64,000 nt of DNA from Legionella wadsworthii DSM 21896 = ATCC 33877 (GTDB taxonomy: Bacteria > Pseudomonadota > Gammaproteobacteria > Legionellales > Legionellaceae), in the NCBI RefSeq assembly GCF_000701265.1, contig NZ_JNIA01000022.1, forward strand, positions 248,001-312,000, in the 5' to 3' direction. The notes below the pieces were generated by a model. That model was not told the origin of the DNA. It made no database searches and worked only from the letters and a program-made list of their open reading frames with translations. The translations under genes and the position numbers were made by a program. This document shows positions 8,147-18,440 of this stretch, in pieces (the first letter of the stretch is position 1; every line of letters starts with the position of its first letter).

Positions 8147-8172
8147 GAATCCCGTGGACAGCCACGGGATTC
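8147..8172. repeat. Dispersed palindromic repeat
   Basis: GAATCCCGTGG (8147-8157) and CCACGGGATTC (8162-8172) form a perfect 11-bp stem with a 4-base loop. A related copy with one mismatch lies at 24199-24219. The location between convergently read units and the shared core suggest a dispersed extragenic palindrome; it could also end transcripts from sucD. Confidence 0.6.
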
Positions 8173-8231
8173 CAACATCTAACTCTTAGTTTGCATTCAA
8201 CCTCGACTTTACAGATGTTAATCTAAATAGA

Positions 8232-9107
8232 TTACCAGCCTGTCACTTCAGCGATTGCATCTCCTAGATCAGCGGGAGAACGTACTGTTTTAACTCCAGC
8301 TTTTTCTAAAGCTGCAAATTTTTCAGCAGCGGTTCCTTTTCCTCCAGAAATAATCGCGCCAGCATGTCCCATACGCTTACCAGCAGGTGCGGTTACACCC
8401 GCAATGTAGGAAACAACAGGTTTGCTTACATGAGATTTAATGTATTCGGCTGCTTCTTCTTCTGCAGAACCACCGATTTCGCCGACCATGATGATCGCTT
8501 CTGTTTGAGGATCTTTCTCAAATAAAGACAGAGCATCAATAAAACTGGTACCTGGGATTGGATCTCCACCAATGCCAATACAGGTACTCTGACCAAAACC
8601 TTTATCGGTAGTTTGTTTGACTGCCTCATAGGTAAGGGTTCCAGAGCGCGAGACAATACCTACTTTACCCGGCAAATGAATCGAACCTGGCATGATACCA
8701 ATCTTACATTCCCCTGGTGTGATAATCCCTGGGCAATTTGGACCAATTAAACGGGCCTGGGTATTATTTTCCAGGTATACTTTAACTTCTAACATATCCA
8801 GGACAGGAACCCCTTCGGTGATACAAACAATCAGTTGAATGCCTGCATCAGCAGCCTCGAGAATAGAATCTTTACAGAATGGGGCTGGAACATAAATGAC
8901 GCTGGCTTCTGCTTGAGTTTCCTCAACCGCTTCACGCATGGTATTAAACACGGGTAAACCCAAATGCTTCTGCCCACCTTTACCTGGCGTAACCCCACCC
9001 ACCATACGGGTACCATAAGCAATCGCTTGTTCTGAATGGTAAGTCCCTTGCTTGCCAGTAAAACCTTGGCATAATACCTTGGTATTTTTATTAACTAATA
9101 CACTCAT
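8232..9107 (-). CDS. sucD: Succinyl-CoA synthetase, alpha subunit
   Basis: With SucC this subunit interconverts succinyl-CoA and succinate, making ATP or GTP in the TCA cycle. The 291-residue protein has the CoA-binding Rossmann domain ([19 protein letters not shown], residues about 11-29) and the ligase domain with [16 protein letters not shown] and the phosphohistidine signature [18 protein letters not shown] (about residues 245-262). It is the last gene of sucABCD, 22 bases after sucC, so the two are cotranscribed and stoichiometric. Confidence 0.97.
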   Translation of the reverse strand: MSVLVNKNTKVLCQGFTGKQGTYHSEQAIAYGTRMVGGVTPGKGGQKHLGLPVFNTMREAVEETQAEASVIYVPAPFCKDSILEAADAGIQLIVCITEGVPVLDMLEVKVYLENNTQARLIGPNCPGIITPGECKIGIMPGSIHLPGKVGIVSRSGTLTYEAVKQTTDKGFGQSTCIGIGGDPIPGTSFIDALSLFEKDPQTEAIIMVGEIGGSAEEEAAEYIKSHVSKPVVSYIAGVTAPAGKRMGHAGAIISGGKGTAAEKFAALEKAGVKTVRSPADLGDAIAEVTGW

Positions 9108-9129
9108 TGTTAACCTCGAAATTTAGTAA

Positions 9130-10290
9130 TTAAGCAACAGCCGCCACAATTTTCTTCGCAGCATCAGTTAAACTGGTTGCAGCAATCACATTCAAATCAC
9201 TTTTATTTAAAATATCAGCACCTAGTTGGGCATTGTTGCCTTCAAGACGTACTACAACAGGTATTTTTACATCAACTTCTTTTACTGCAGCAAGAATACC
9301 ATCGGCAATGAGATCACAACGAACAATACCGCCAAAAATATTGACCAAAATGCCTTTTACTTTTTCATCGGAAAGAATTATTTTAAGTGCTTCACTCACT
9401 CGTTCCTTGGTAGCGCCGCCACCCACGTCTAAAAAGTTAGCGGGCTCGCCTCCGTGGAGTTTGATCACATCCATAGTCGCCATGGCCAAACCAGCACCAT
9501 TGACCATACATCCAATGGTTCCATCCAAAGGAATATAATTTAATTCCCAGTCACTGGCTCGGTTTTCGCGCTCATCTTCCTGAGTGGTATCACGCATGCT
9601 TTTTAGCTTGGGCTGGCGATATAAGGCATTGCCGTCAATATTAATTTTTCCATCCAGGCAAATTAATTGATCTTGCTTGGTAACGACTAAGGGATTGATT
9701 TCTAATAAGCTCAAATCACAATCAACAAACATTTTCCCTAGACCCATCATCAAATGGGTAAATTGTTTTATTTGCTCATCTTTCAACCCTAATTTAAACC
9801 CCACATCACGACATTGAAAAGGCATCACACCCACTAAAGGATCGACTATGACTTTGAAAATTTTCTCTGGAGTTTCTTCAGCCACTTTTTCTATTTCAAC
9901 TCCACCCTCAGTAGATGCCATGAATACAACACGACGAGTGGCTCGATCTACTACGGCTCCCAGGTATAATTCTCTGCCAATGTCACAGGTCTCTTCAATT
10001 AGCACGCAGCGAACAGGCTGGCCCTGAGCATCGGTTTGATAGGTAACCAAACGAGTACCAAGAAGCGATTTTACTGCTTGTGCCAACTCATCCTTATTGG
10101 AAACAAGTTTCACACCACCTGCTTTCCCCCGCCCACCGGCATGAACCTGGGCTTTAACAACCCAACGGGTAGTAGATAACTGGGAAGCTACCTGGATAGC
10201 ATCTTCAACATTATAAGCTACTTCACCATTTGGAACTGGTAAATTGTAGCTCGCAAATAATTGTTTGGCCTGGTATTCATGTAAATTCAT
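9130..10290 (-). CDS. sucC: Succinyl-CoA synthetase, beta subunit
   Basis: The nucleotide-binding subunit of succinyl-CoA synthetase. The 386-residue product begins [12 protein letters not shown], the invariant start of the family, and contains an ATP-grasp fold ([16 protein letters not shown] near residue 45; LEINPLV near 200) and a C-terminal CoA-ligase domain with [10 protein letters not shown] and [10 protein letters not shown] use the ATG at 10290, preceded by AAGGTAA; an in-frame ATG at 10323 would add 11 atypical residues. A gap of 137 bases separates it from sucB, which leaves room for an extra promoter. Confidence 0.97.
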   Translation of the reverse strand: MNLHEYQAKQLFASYNLPVPNGEVAYNVEDAIQVASQLSTTRWVVKAQVHAGGRGKAGGVKLVSNKDELAQAVKSLLGTRLVTYQTDAQGQPVRCVLIEETCDIGRELYLGAVVDRATRRVVFMASTEGGVEIEKVAEETPEKIFKVIVDPLVGVMPFQCRDVGFKLGLKDEQIKQFTHLMMGLGKMFVDCDLSLLEINPLVVTKQDQLICLDGKINIDGNALYRQPKLKSMRDTTQEDERENRASDWELNYIPLDGTIGCMVNGAGLAMATMDVIKLHGGEPANFLDVGGGATKERVSEALKIILSDEKVKGILVNIFGGIVRCDLIADGILAAVKEVDVKIPVVVRLEGNNAQLGADILNKSDLNVIAATSLTDAAKKIVAAVA

Positions 10291-10427
10291 TGCAATTACC
10301 TTTTTAAAAAAGCAAACATTCAAAAATGTACATAGATGAGCTCTAGTGGTTGATTTAAATAATTACCAACTGGACACTTAACTCAGAACACATAATGCAC
10401 ATTTATAAAACTTGCTGTTATATTTCA

Positions 10428-11651
10428 TTAAATATTAAGTAAAAGACGAGCAGGATCTTCTAATAATTCTTTCACGCTCACCAAAAATTGTACTGAATCC
10501 TTACCATCAATCAAACGATGATCATAAGATAAAGCAACATACATCATAGGACGGATAACAATTTGTCCTTTTTCTACTACCGGTCTGTCTTCTATTTTAT
10601 GCATTCCCAAAATCCCTGTTTGGGGCGGATTGATGATTGGTGTAGCCAGTAAAGAGCCAAATACCCCACCATTTGTAATGGTGAAAGTACCTCCTTGCAT
10701 GTCTTCCATTGCTAATTTGCCTTGTCTTGCTTTTGATGCGGCATCATTAATAGCCATCTCTATTTCTGCCATACTCATTTGGTCAGCATCACGAATTACG
10801 GGGACCACTAGACCTCTTTCAGTGGATACTGCGATACCAATATCATAAAACCCATGATAAATAATATCTTGTCCATCTATGGAAGCATTTACAGCTGGGA
10901 AACGTTTGAGTGATTCAACCACTGCTTTGGTGAAAAAAGACATAAACCCAAGTTTAACTCCATGCTTTTTCTCAAAGCTGTCTTTATATTGAGAACGCAT
11001 GTCCATAACTGCTTTCAAATTGACTTCATTAAAAGTTGTCAACATGGCAGCATTATGCTGGGCTTCCAATAGCCGCTCGGCAATTTTTGCTCTCAATCGT
11101 GTCATGGGGACTCGTCGTTCTTCACGTAAACCCATCGGTGTTCTTCGAGCTTCTTCTTTTTTGTTTTCCGGAGTTTTGGCGGTTTTTTCCCTATTCGATT
11201 CAATATAGGCAAGTACATCTTCTTTGGTTATTCTTCCATCTTTGCCGCTGCCTTGGATTTGTCCAGGTTGGAGATCATGTTCTGCCAGCATTCGTCGTAC
11301 TACAGGGCTGGTGGACTTATCTTCTTTGGCGCTTACCTCGTCCTTTTCTTGCTGGATGCCTTCACTTTCTTTGTCAGTGGCTGTTTTTCTCTCTTCTTTG
11401 ACTTCTGAACTACCACCCTCTTTTATTGTGGCAAGTAATTGGCCAGAGTGTACGGTATCACCCTCCTGGAATTTAATTTCAGTCAAAATGCCATCAGCAG
11501 GAGCCGGTACTTCTAGTACGACTTTGTCTGTTTCTAAATCCAATAAATTTTCATCTCGGGTAACTTTATCACCTACTTTTTTATGCCATGCTGCTACAGT
11601 TGCATCAGCAACTGATTCAGGCAAAACAGGTACTTTGACTTCAATAGACAT
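10428..11651 (-). CDS. sucB: Dihydrolipoyl succinyltransferase (2-oxoglutarate dehydrogenase E2)
   Basis: E2 carries the lipoyl arm that transfers succinyl groups to CoA in the 2-oxoglutarate dehydrogenase complex. The 407-residue protein shows one lipoyl domain (lipoylated Lys in [13 protein letters not shown], about residue 43), a charged Lys/Glu-rich linker, a peripheral-subunit-binding domain ([15 protein letters not shown], about 115-130) and the catalytic domain ending in [10 protein letters not shown] with the active-site His. It follows sucA by 84 bases. The E3 subunit gene is not in the window. Confidence 0.97.
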   Translation of the reverse strand: MSIEVKVPVLPESVADATVAAWHKKVGDKVTRDENLLDLETDKVVLEVPAPADGILTEIKFQEGDTVHSGQLLATIKEGGSSEVKEERKTATDKESEGIQQEKDEVSAKEDKSTSPVVRRMLAEHDLQPGQIQGSGKDGRITKEDVLAYIESNREKTAKTPENKKEEARRTPMGLREERRVPMTRLRAKIAERLLEAQHNAAMLTTFNEVNLKAVMDMRSQYKDSFEKKHGVKLGFMSFFTKAVVESLKRFPAVNASIDGQDIIYHGFYDIGIAVSTERGLVVPVIRDADQMSMAEIEMAINDAASKARQGKLAMEDMQGGTFTITNGGVFGSLLATPIINPPQTGILGMHKIEDRPVVEKGQIVIRPMMYVALSYDHRLIDGKDSVQFLVSVKELLEDPARLLLNI

Positions 11652-11735
11652 GGTTATACCTTCTTATTTTATTAAACCGTTAACACATGTAGACGGATGA
11701 GCAACAATTATCATCTGTACCACATAAACCTAAAA

Positions 11736-14540
11736 TCAATCCAATAAAGCTTGCTCCACCAAAGCTTGTTGTTGCTTCGCATGCAAACCTGGGCTTCCTA
11801 CTGCTGGTGCAGCAGCAAATTCTCTTCCCGCATAATGTAAGGTTTGTTCGGGAAGCAAACAATCGATAATATTATGCTGCGATGAGAACCATACTCCCTG
11901 GTTCTGTGGTTCTTCCTGACACCAAATAACCTTCTTCGCTTGTGGGTATTTATTTAATTCTGTTGTAAGTGCCTTTTTGGGGAATGGATACAATTGTTCG
12001 ATTCGCACCAAAGCAATATGGTTTAATTCTTTATCACGACGCATTTGCAACAAATCATAATAAACTTTTCCGCAGCAAAGCACCACTTTGGTCACTTTTT
12101 GAGGATTTATTTCATCTATTTCTGGAATAATTGTATGGAATTTGCCCTTAAATAAATCTTCCAGGGGAGATACCGCTAATTTATGCCGAAGAAGACTTTT
12201 AGGTGTCATGACAATCAAAGGTTTACGGAAATTACGGATGACTTGTCTTCTTAATAAATGAAAAATCTGCGCCGGTGTGGTTGGCGTACAAACTTGCATA
12301 TTATGCTGAGCGCAAAGCTGCATGTAACGCTCCAGGCGCGCTGAGGAATGCTCCGGTCCTTGACCTTCATAACCATGAGGCAATAACATCACCAAACCAC
12401 ATAAACGCCCCCATTTTTGTTCACCGGAACTAATGAATTGGTCAACCACAACTTGGGCCCCATTCGCAAAATCGCCAAATTGTGCTTCCCAAAGTACTAG
12501 AAAATTAGGCGCAGAAGCAGCAAATCCATATTCAAACGCCAAGACAGCTTCTTCAGAAAGTACAGAATCGATTACAGAAAAAGGCTGATTCAGTTCATTT
12601 TTTATTTGCTCCAATGGAACAAATGTTTCTCCAGTTTCAACATCATGTAATACTGCATGACGATGAGCAAAAGTTCCCCTTCCAGAATCCTGGCCAGACA
12701 AGCGAACCCCATATCCTTCTTGAATCAAGCTGGCGTAAGCCATAGTTTCAGCATACCCCCAGTTCATCGGTAACTCACCCTGAGTCATTTTATCGCGTTC
12801 ATTCAATAAACGCTGAACTACTGGATGCAATGAAAATCCTTTCGGCAAGTCCTGAAGTTTCTTAGCTAATTTTTTCAAATTCTCTTTGGTGATAGTCGTG
12901 TCGACTTTATCTGTCCATTTTGCAGTGATATAGGGTGCCCAATCTACTGCATATTTTCCTTCATAATCTCCATGAACCAAAGCGACTACAGACTTGCCTT
13001 GATCTAAAGTATCACGATATGCATCCATTAATTTTTCTGCATCTTTCCCATTGAGCAATCCTTCTTTTATCAGTTGCTCCGCATACATTTCGCGCAAGGG
13101 CCGCATGGATTTAATTTTTCGATACATTGCTGGTTGCGTGACAGCGGGTTCGTCCGCTTCATTATGTCCATGTCTTCGATAACAAACGAGATCCACCACA
13201 ACATCTCGCTTAAATTTCATTCTAAAATCAAATGCCAGCTGCGTCGCAAATACTACTGCCTCCGGATCATCCCCATTCACATGAATTATCGGTGCCTGAA
13301 CCATTTTAGCCACATCGGTACAATACAAGGTAGAACGTGCATCTAAAGGATTACTGGTAGTAAACCCTATCTGGTTATTGATTACGATGTGAACAGTACC
13401 CCCAGTACAATAGCCTCGTGCTTGAGAAAAATTAAAAGTTTCCATAACGACACCTTGACCCGCAAAGGCAGCATCACCATGGATCACAATTGGGACTACT
13501 TTTTCTTTTTTCGCTAAATCATTACGACGACCCAGGCGAGAGCGTACCGAACCCTCAACTACTGGCCCGATGATTTCCAAATGGGAAGGGTTAAAGGCTA
13601 AAGCCAAATGGACTACTGAGCCCGAGTTTGTTTTTATATCAGAAGAAAATCCCAAATGATATTTCACATCACCTGTTCGTTCATATTTTATTTTCCCCTC
13701 AAACTCTTGAAAAAGCTGATTGGGTTCTTTACCTAAAACATTGACCAGTACATTAAGCCGGCCACGATGCGCCATCCCTATGACTATTTCTTTTACATTA
13801 TCTCGGCCAGCACATTCAATAATTTCCTTCATCATTGGAATTAATGAATCACCCCCTTCAAGAGAGAACCTTTTTTGTCCCACGTAACGAGTTCCCAGAT
13901 AACGCTCAAGGCCATCCGCAGCAATTAAATCTTTTAAAATCTGCACCTTTTTGTCGGCATTTAAATTAAGGCGTCCATGTACCGACTCCATCCTTTGTTG
14001 AATCCATTCCACTTCTTCGGTATTGGAAATATGCATGTATTCAATACCAATACTGCCGCAATAGGTTTTGCGTAAGGCCTGGTAGATTTCATCCAGAGTC
14101 ATTTCTGGACCATTAAATGATGTACTTGCAAAAAATTTGCGGCTTCTATCTGCATCAGATAAATGGTGATAATTCAACTCTAAAGCAGGCACAGGAGTAC
14201 GTTCCGCCATTTCTAGAGGATCGAGTTTTGCTGCATGATGTCCCAACGACCGGTATGCATTAATTAAATCAGCGATACGGAATTGTTGGCTATCTGAAGA
14301 TTGAACTACAGGTACTGCTTTTTTATCTGCATTCTGCAAAAAATAATTGCGAATATCTCTGTGTGAGATTTCATTTTCGGCATTGTCAATTTTGGGCAAA
14401 GCACTAAATACGGCTCGCCAGTCGGATGAAACGGAACCTGGGTCAGCGAGATAATCTTCATAAAGGCTATCTACATAAGCCATACTTCCGCCAGATAAAT
14501 AGGAAGAAGCCCATTTTTTTTGCAGGTCAGAACTGCTCAT
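11736..14540 (-). CDS. sucA: 2-oxoglutarate dehydrogenase E1
   Basis: SucA is the thiamine-diphosphate-dependent decarboxylase of the 2-oxoglutarate dehydrogenase complex. The 934-residue length is normal. Motifs include the N-terminal E2-binding segment (YLSGGSMAYVDSLYEDYLADP), GMAHRGRLNVL, the ThDP/Mg motif around HGDAAFAGQGVV...NNQIGFTT and the C-terminal EEAVLAFEYGFA and LLPHGYEGQGPEHSSAR. I start at the ATG at 14540, with GGAGAGAG just upstream; the frame also has an in-frame TTG at 14555. It heads the sucABCD group directly downstream of sdhCDAB, a standard TCA arrangement. Confidence 0.97.
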   Translation of the reverse strand: MSSSDLQKKWASSYLSGGSMAYVDSLYEDYLADPGSVSSDWRAVFSALPKIDNAENEISHRDIRNYFLQNADKKAVPVVQSSDSQQFRIADLINAYRSLGHHAAKLDPLEMAERTPVPALELNYHHLSDADRSRKFFASTSFNGPEMTLDEIYQALRKTYCGSIGIEYMHISNTEEVEWIQQRMESVHGRLNLNADKKVQILKDLIAADGLERYLGTRYVGQKRFSLEGGDSLIPMMKEIIECAGRDNVKEIVIGMAHRGRLNVLVNVLGKEPNQLFQEFEGKIKYERTGDVKYHLGFSSDIKTNSGSVVHLALAFNPSHLEIIGPVVEGSVRSRLGRRNDLAKKEKVVPIVIHGDAAFAGQGVVMETFNFSQARGYCTGGTVHIVINNQIGFTTSNPLDARSTLYCTDVAKMVQAPIIHVNGDDPEAVVFATQLAFDFRMKFKRDVVVDLVCYRRHGHNEADEPAVTQPAMYRKIKSMRPLREMYAEQLIKEGLLNGKDAEKLMDAYRDTLDQGKSVVALVHGDYEGKYAVDWAPYITAKWTDKVDTTITKENLKKLAKKLQDLPKGFSLHPVVQRLLNERDKMTQGELPMNWGYAETMAYASLIQEGYGVRLSGQDSGRGTFAHRHAVLHDVETGETFVPLEQIKNELNQPFSVIDSVLSEEAVLAFEYGFAASAPNFLVLWEAQFGDFANGAQVVVDQFISSGEQKWGRLCGLVMLLPHGYEGQGPEHSSARLERYMQLCAQHNMQVCTPTTPAQIFHLLRRQVIRNFRKPLIVMTPKSLLRHKLAVSPLEDLFKGKFHTIIPEIDEINPQKVTKVVLCCGKVYYDLLQMRRDKELNHIALVRIEQLYPFPKKALTTELNKYPQAKKVIWCQEEPQNQGVWFSSQHNIIDCLLPEQTLHYAGREFAAAPAVGSPGLHAKQQQALVEQALLD

Positions 14541-14920
14541 TTTCTCTCTCTCCAAAGGGGTATTGATCGACCACCATTAAATTGGCTCTTTCAGTAATAC
14601 AGACTGGCCTCATCATGGGGAACGTCATATTGGCGCATCTTGCGAGAAAACTTTCCTAATCAATACTCATATTTTGATGTATGCTGCGCTTGCTTAGAAA
14701 AATTTTCTCACAATCTGCGCTCAGATCCAACCGTTCGAGTCAACATGAATATAGGGACCGGAGCGATTACCTATTCCACTCTTCCACGTGGATAAAACAG
14801 CTATCCCCGCAAAAGCGGGGATTCCATCCTTACTGGTTTTGAGCTCACTTCAGGATAATTCCACTGATACTGGAATTAAATTTCCAAGGGCTTCACCAGA
14901 TCTATTTACAAGAATAAATA
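14541..14920. other. Intergenic region between sdhB and sucA
   Basis: About 380 bases with no convincing gene. It must carry the sucABCD promoter. The only clear structure is the palindrome at 14803-14822. Confidence 0.5.
14803..14822. repeat. GC-rich palindrome after sdhB
   Basis: ATCCCCGC (14803-14810) and GCGGGGAT (14815-14822) flank AAAA. The shape and sequence are typical of short dispersed palindromes in this group of bacteria. It may also end or stabilise the sdh transcript, although it is about 100 bases past the sdhB stop. Confidence 0.55.
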
Positions 14921-15643
14921 TTAAGTTTCTTGTGTTAACATTTGTAGGCGAATTTCAGCAATTGCTTTCGTCGGATTGAGTCCTTTCGGGCAGACATTGG
15001 TGCAATTCATAATGCTCCGACAACGGAATACACTGAAAGGATCTTGCAATTTATCCAATCGGTGTAATGTTGCTGTATCACGGCTGTCTGCTAAAAACCG
15101 TCTTGCCTGTAATAACCCAGCAGGACCAACAAACTTTTCGGGATTCCACCAAAATGAAGGACATGAACTGGTACAGCACGCACATAAAATACATTCGTAT
15201 AGTCCATCAAGTTTTGAACGCTCTTCTGGAGATTGCAATCTTTCTTGGGCAGGTGCTACTGCGTCATTTTGCAAATACGGTTCAATACGTTCGTATTGTT
15301 CATAAAATTGAGACATATCCACAACTAAATCACGGATTACCGGGAATCCTGGTAAAGGGCGGACAACAATCTTATCTGTATTGAGTTGGGAGATATGGGT
15401 GATACAAGCCAAACCATTTGTGCCATTAATATTCATCCCGTCTGAACCACATACTCCTTCGCGGCAAGAGCGTCTGTAGGTTATAGAAGGATCTTGCTCT
15501 GCTTTCAAGCGTTCTAATAATGTAAGCAGCATGGGATCACTTTTAACCGGAATCTCCACTTCGTAATCTTTCATATAAGGCTTGGCATCCACCTCAGGAT
15601 TATAGCGATATATTGATAAGGTTAACTTTCTACTATCTGCCAT
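14921..15643 (-). CDS. sdhB: Succinate dehydrogenase iron-sulfur subunit
   Basis: SdhB passes electrons from the flavoprotein to quinone through three iron-sulfur clusters at the inner membrane. The 240-residue protein has the [2Fe-2S] ligand pattern CREGVCGSDGMNINGTNGLAC begun near residue 60, the [4Fe-4S] CILCACCTSSCP (near 152) and the third set CRSIMNCTNVCPKGL (near 210). It lies 14 bases after sdhA and is the last gene of sdhCDAB. Confidence 0.98.
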   Translation of the reverse strand: MADSRKLTLSIYRYNPEVDAKPYMKDYEVEIPVKSDPMLLTLLERLKAEQDPSITYRRSCREGVCGSDGMNINGTNGLACITHISQLNTDKIVVRPLPGFPVIRDLVVDMSQFYEQYERIEPYLQNDAVAPAQERLQSPEERSKLDGLYECILCACCTSSCPSFWWNPEKFVGPAGLLQARRFLADSRDTATLHRLDKLQDPFSVFRCRSIMNCTNVCPKGLNPTKAIAEIRLQMLTQET

Positions 15644-15657
15644 GTAATTTATCCTCT

Positions 15658-17427
15658 TTAGTAAACGCGTTCTTTCGGCTCAAAAGGCTCGACAAGCTTA
15701 GGTGATACATTCACTGGACGGAAATCAATGGTCTCACCATCTTCAAAATACAATGTATGCTTAATCCAGTTCGCATCATCTCGCTTCGGATAATCTTCCC
15801 GACTATGGGCGCCACGGCTTTCAGTACGAACAATCGCAGAATGGGCTGTAGCGTAAGCAGTTGCCATTAAATTATCTAGCTCTAACGCGCTGACTCGCTC
15901 TGTATTAAATACCATGCTTTTATCATCTAACTTCGCATGCGCCAAACGTTCACGTAAGGCTTGTAGTCGTTTCAGGCCCGATGCCATTACCTCACCAGTA
16001 CGGAATACACCGAAATCTTCTTGCATGACCCGTTGCATTTCATCCTGAATCACAGCAAGACTTTCGCCTTCCGTAGAAGTATTCCAACGGTGATACCGTT
16101 GTAATGATTGGGCAATATTATCGTCACTGACATAGTCCATATCCGGTAATTGGTTCGCTAACCAGAGTTCTTCAACATGTAATCCTGCAGCGCGTCCAAA
16201 GACCACTAGATCCAATAAAGAATTACCACCCAAACGATTTGCTCCATGCACCGAAACACAGGCGCACTCACCCACCGCATACAATCCTTCTACAGTGTGT
16301 TCTTGACCTTGAGTTTTGGTGATGACTTGGCCATACATATTGGTAGGTATCCCACCCATGCTGTAGTGGCAAGTAGGCACTACGGGAATTGGATCAACAA
16401 TTGGGTCAACGCCTGCGAATTTCATCGCCAGTTCACGAATTCCCGGTAAACGTTTCTTAATTAAATCAGCCCCTAAATGATCCAGTTTCAATTTAACATA
16501 ATCGACACCTTTAGGATCAAATCCCTTACCGGCTCTTAGTTCAAGGGCCATAGCACGAGCAACGACATCACGTGATGCAAGATCTTTAACTCGAGGTGCG
16601 TAACGCTCCATAAAACGTTCACCGTCTTTGTTAATGAGATAGCCGCCTTCGCCTCGACATCCTTCAGTAACTAAAACGCCTGCCCCAGCGATTCCAGTAG
16701 GATGAAATTGCCACATCTCCATATCTTGTAAGGGAATACCTGCTCTTAATGCCATACCGAAACCATCCCCGGTATTAATAAAAGCATTGGTCGTGGACTG
16801 GTAAATTCGTCCTGCTCCCCCAGTTGCCAATATACATACTCTTGATTGGAAGAATACAACCTCTCCGGTTTCAATACACATTGCAGTGACGCCTGCGATA
16901 TTTCCTGAAGAATTTTTAACCAAGTCTAGAGCATACCATTCACTAAATACATGCGTTTTCGCTTTGACATTTTGTTGATACAGGGTATGTAATAAAGCGT
17001 GCCCTGTTCTATCTGCAGCCGCACAAGTTCTTGCCGCTTGTTCGCCACCAAAATTTTTGGATTGACCGCCAAACTGACGCTGATAAATTCTACCGTTATC
17101 CATGCGTGAAAAAGGCAAACCCATATGTTCCAGTTCATATACAGCTTCGGGTCCAGTTTTACAGAGGTATTCAATGGAGTCCTGATCACCAATATAATCA
17201 GCGCCCTTCACGGTATCATACATGTGCCAGCGCCAATCATCTTCATGCGCATTTCCTAAAGCACAAGTGATACCACCTTGAGCAGAAACCGTATGTGAAC
17301 GCGTGGGGAATACTTTAGATAGAAGAGCGACTTTTAAACCAGAATTTGCCATCTGCAGCGCAGCACGCATACCGGCCCCACCAGCCCCAATAATTACTGC
17401 ATCAAATTTATTACGTGCGATTGCCAT
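15658..17427 (-). CDS. sdhA: Succinate dehydrogenase flavoprotein subunit
   Basis: SdhA oxidises succinate to fumarate using covalently bound FAD. The 589-residue protein has the dinucleotide-binding start [14 protein letters not shown] (residue about 11), the flavinylation site SHTVSAQGG (His near residue 44) and the catalytic region HPTGI, RGEGG, and HYSMGGI. The C-terminal domain ends in the usual RVY. One base separates it from the sdhD stop, indicating translational coupling. Confidence 0.98.
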   Translation of the reverse strand: MAIARNKFDAVIIGAGGAGMRAALQMANSGLKVALLSKVFPTRSHTVSAQGGITCALGNAHEDDWRWHMYDTVKGADYIGDQDSIEYLCKTGPEAVYELEHMGLPFSRMDNGRIYQRQFGGQSKNFGGEQAARTCAAADRTGHALLHTLYQQNVKAKTHVFSEWYALDLVKNSSGNIAGVTAMCIETGEVVFFQSRVCILATGGAGRIYQSTTNAFINTGDGFGMALRAGIPLQDMEMWQFHPTGIAGAGVLVTEGCRGEGGYLINKDGERFMERYAPRVKDLASRDVVARAMALELRAGKGFDPKGVDYVKLKLDHLGADLIKKRLPGIRELAMKFAGVDPIVDPIPVVPTCHYSMGGIPTNMYGQVITKTQGQEHTVEGLYAVGECACVSVHGANRLGGNSLLDLVVFGRAAGLHVEELWLANQLPDMDYVSDDNIAQSLQRYHRWNTSTEGESLAVIQDEMQRVMQEDFGVFRTGEVMASGLKRLQALRERLAHAKLDDKSMVFNTERVSALELDNLMATAYATAHSAIVRTESRGAHSREDYPKRDDANWIKHTLYFEDGETIDFRPVNVSPKLVEPFEPKERVY

Positions 17428-17428
17428 G

Positions 17429-17776
17429 CTACTGCCCCCAAAGGATCATTAGGCCCCAAATAAATTGGCTAAGGAGCCATAAAACGACTAACATTTGTAC
17501 TGATAACCGCAGAGCAGTACATTTCATATAATCTGTAGTTACAGTCCAAATACCTATCCATGCATGCAAGGAAAGCGCAAATAAGGCAATCAAAGATGCA
17601 ATTCGAAAAAGATTATTGGAAAAAAGGGTGTGCCATTGGGCAAAACTCAATTGAGGATGCATTAATAAATAACCAATGATAAAAAAAGAATAAGCAGCAA
17701 AATATACTGCTGTAACCCGTTGAACCAACCAATCCTTTAGCCCATTACCTGTTAAACTGGTGACATTCGCTACCAT
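17429..17776 (-). CDS. sdhD: Succinate dehydrogenase membrane anchor SdhD
   Basis: This 115-residue hydrophobic protein has three membrane segments and anchors the SdhAB dimer while helping bind haem b and quinone. The segment [15 protein letters not shown] matches the haem-ligand and quinone-site region of SdhD, with conserved His and the Asp-Tyr pair. The ATG at 17776 overlaps the sdhC stop (ATGGTAG); an in-frame TTG two codons earlier is less likely. Confidence 0.92.
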   Translation of the reverse strand: MVANVTSLTGNGLKDWLVQRVTAVYFAAYSFFIIGYLLMHPQLSFAQWHTLFSNNLFRIASLIALFALSLHAWIGIWTVTTDYMKCTALRLSVQMLVVLWLLSQFIWGLMILWGQ

Positions 17777-18144
17777 ATCCAAAACCCTAGAAAAATTGAC
17801 AAAATAATGGCAAGAATAATGACTAAAACAGCCGAACGTCGACCCGACTCAAGATGCTCACCAAACCCCATATCCATCAATAGATGTCTAATCCCTGCAA
17901 GCAAATGATAAATCATTGCAGCACCAAATGCCCATACCACCATTTTATAAGCAGGCTGAGTCAACCACGTTTTCACTTGGGCAAAAGCTTGCTCGGATTG
18001 CATTGATTCACTAAATAGGCACAACATGATGGGTAACAATACAAATAAAACTACCCCTGAAATCCTATGTAAAATAGATGCAATCGCCATAGGGGGATAT
18101 TTCAAACTACCCAAATCAAGATTAACGGGTCTTTTTTTGTTCAC
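17770..18144 (-). CDS. sdhC: Succinate dehydrogenase cytochrome b556 subunit
   Basis: SdhC is the other membrane anchor. The 124-residue product has three hydrophobic segments and the family signature: RPVNLDLGSLKYPPMAIASILHRISGV at the start and the haem-ligand segment YHLLAGIRHLLMDMG near residue 80. The start codon is GTG at 18144, with no ATG available in the right place. It is first in the sdhCDAB operon, whose promoter must lie in the 296 bases upstream. Confidence 0.95.
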   Translation of the reverse strand: MNKKRPVNLDLGSLKYPPMAIASILHRISGVVLFVLLPIMLCLFSESMQSEQAFAQVKTWLTQPAYKMVVWAFGAAMIYHLLAGIRHLLMDMGFGEHLESGRRSAVLVIILAIILSIFLGFWIW

Positions 18145-18440
18145 TCTGAGTTTCTTCCTTAATTAAAAAGTTAATTAAATAAAGCACAAATGCGAAGTAT
18201 AGCACTCTGTTTTTATCGCGCAAGATGAAGTCTCTATGAATGCAATAAAAGTAGACTTGATTTACTTTGAGCGATACAAAACCGTTGGGCTTTTTATTTA
18301 TATTTTGCTTTCTGAAGGTTTTGCGACGAATGAAAGTCTCTTAAAGCGAGGGGAGCCGCCGCACATGCTTCAATATTTATTTAAATGCAGTTGTTTATTT
18401 TGTCTGCATTTTGTAAAATATTTGACTCTTTAATGCTTAA
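18145..18440. other. Divergent intergenic region upstream of sdhC
   Basis: This stretch carries the promoters for sdhC (minus) and for the repeat protein (plus). I see no secure hexamers, repeats or RNA. A small open frame at 18236-18433 is not supported. Confidence 0.4.

Noticed and set aside
9130-10323. Longer start for sucC at 10323
   Set aside because: The 11 extra residues are not family-like, and a good ribosome binding site lies just before the ATG at 10290, which gives the invariant MNLHEYQ start.
8232-18144. Unusual arrangement in the TCA-cycle block
   Set aside because: sdhCDAB followed by sucABCD on one strand is a standard gammaproteobacterial order; all enzymes have normal lengths and motifs.
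18236-18433. Open frame of 65 codons upstream of the repeat-protein gene
   Set aside because: Weak ribosome binding site, many Cys, Leu and Phe residues as expected for random AT-rich frames, and no family resemblance. A shorter in-frame ATG after GGGGAG at about 18364 gives only 22 residues and is equally unsupported.
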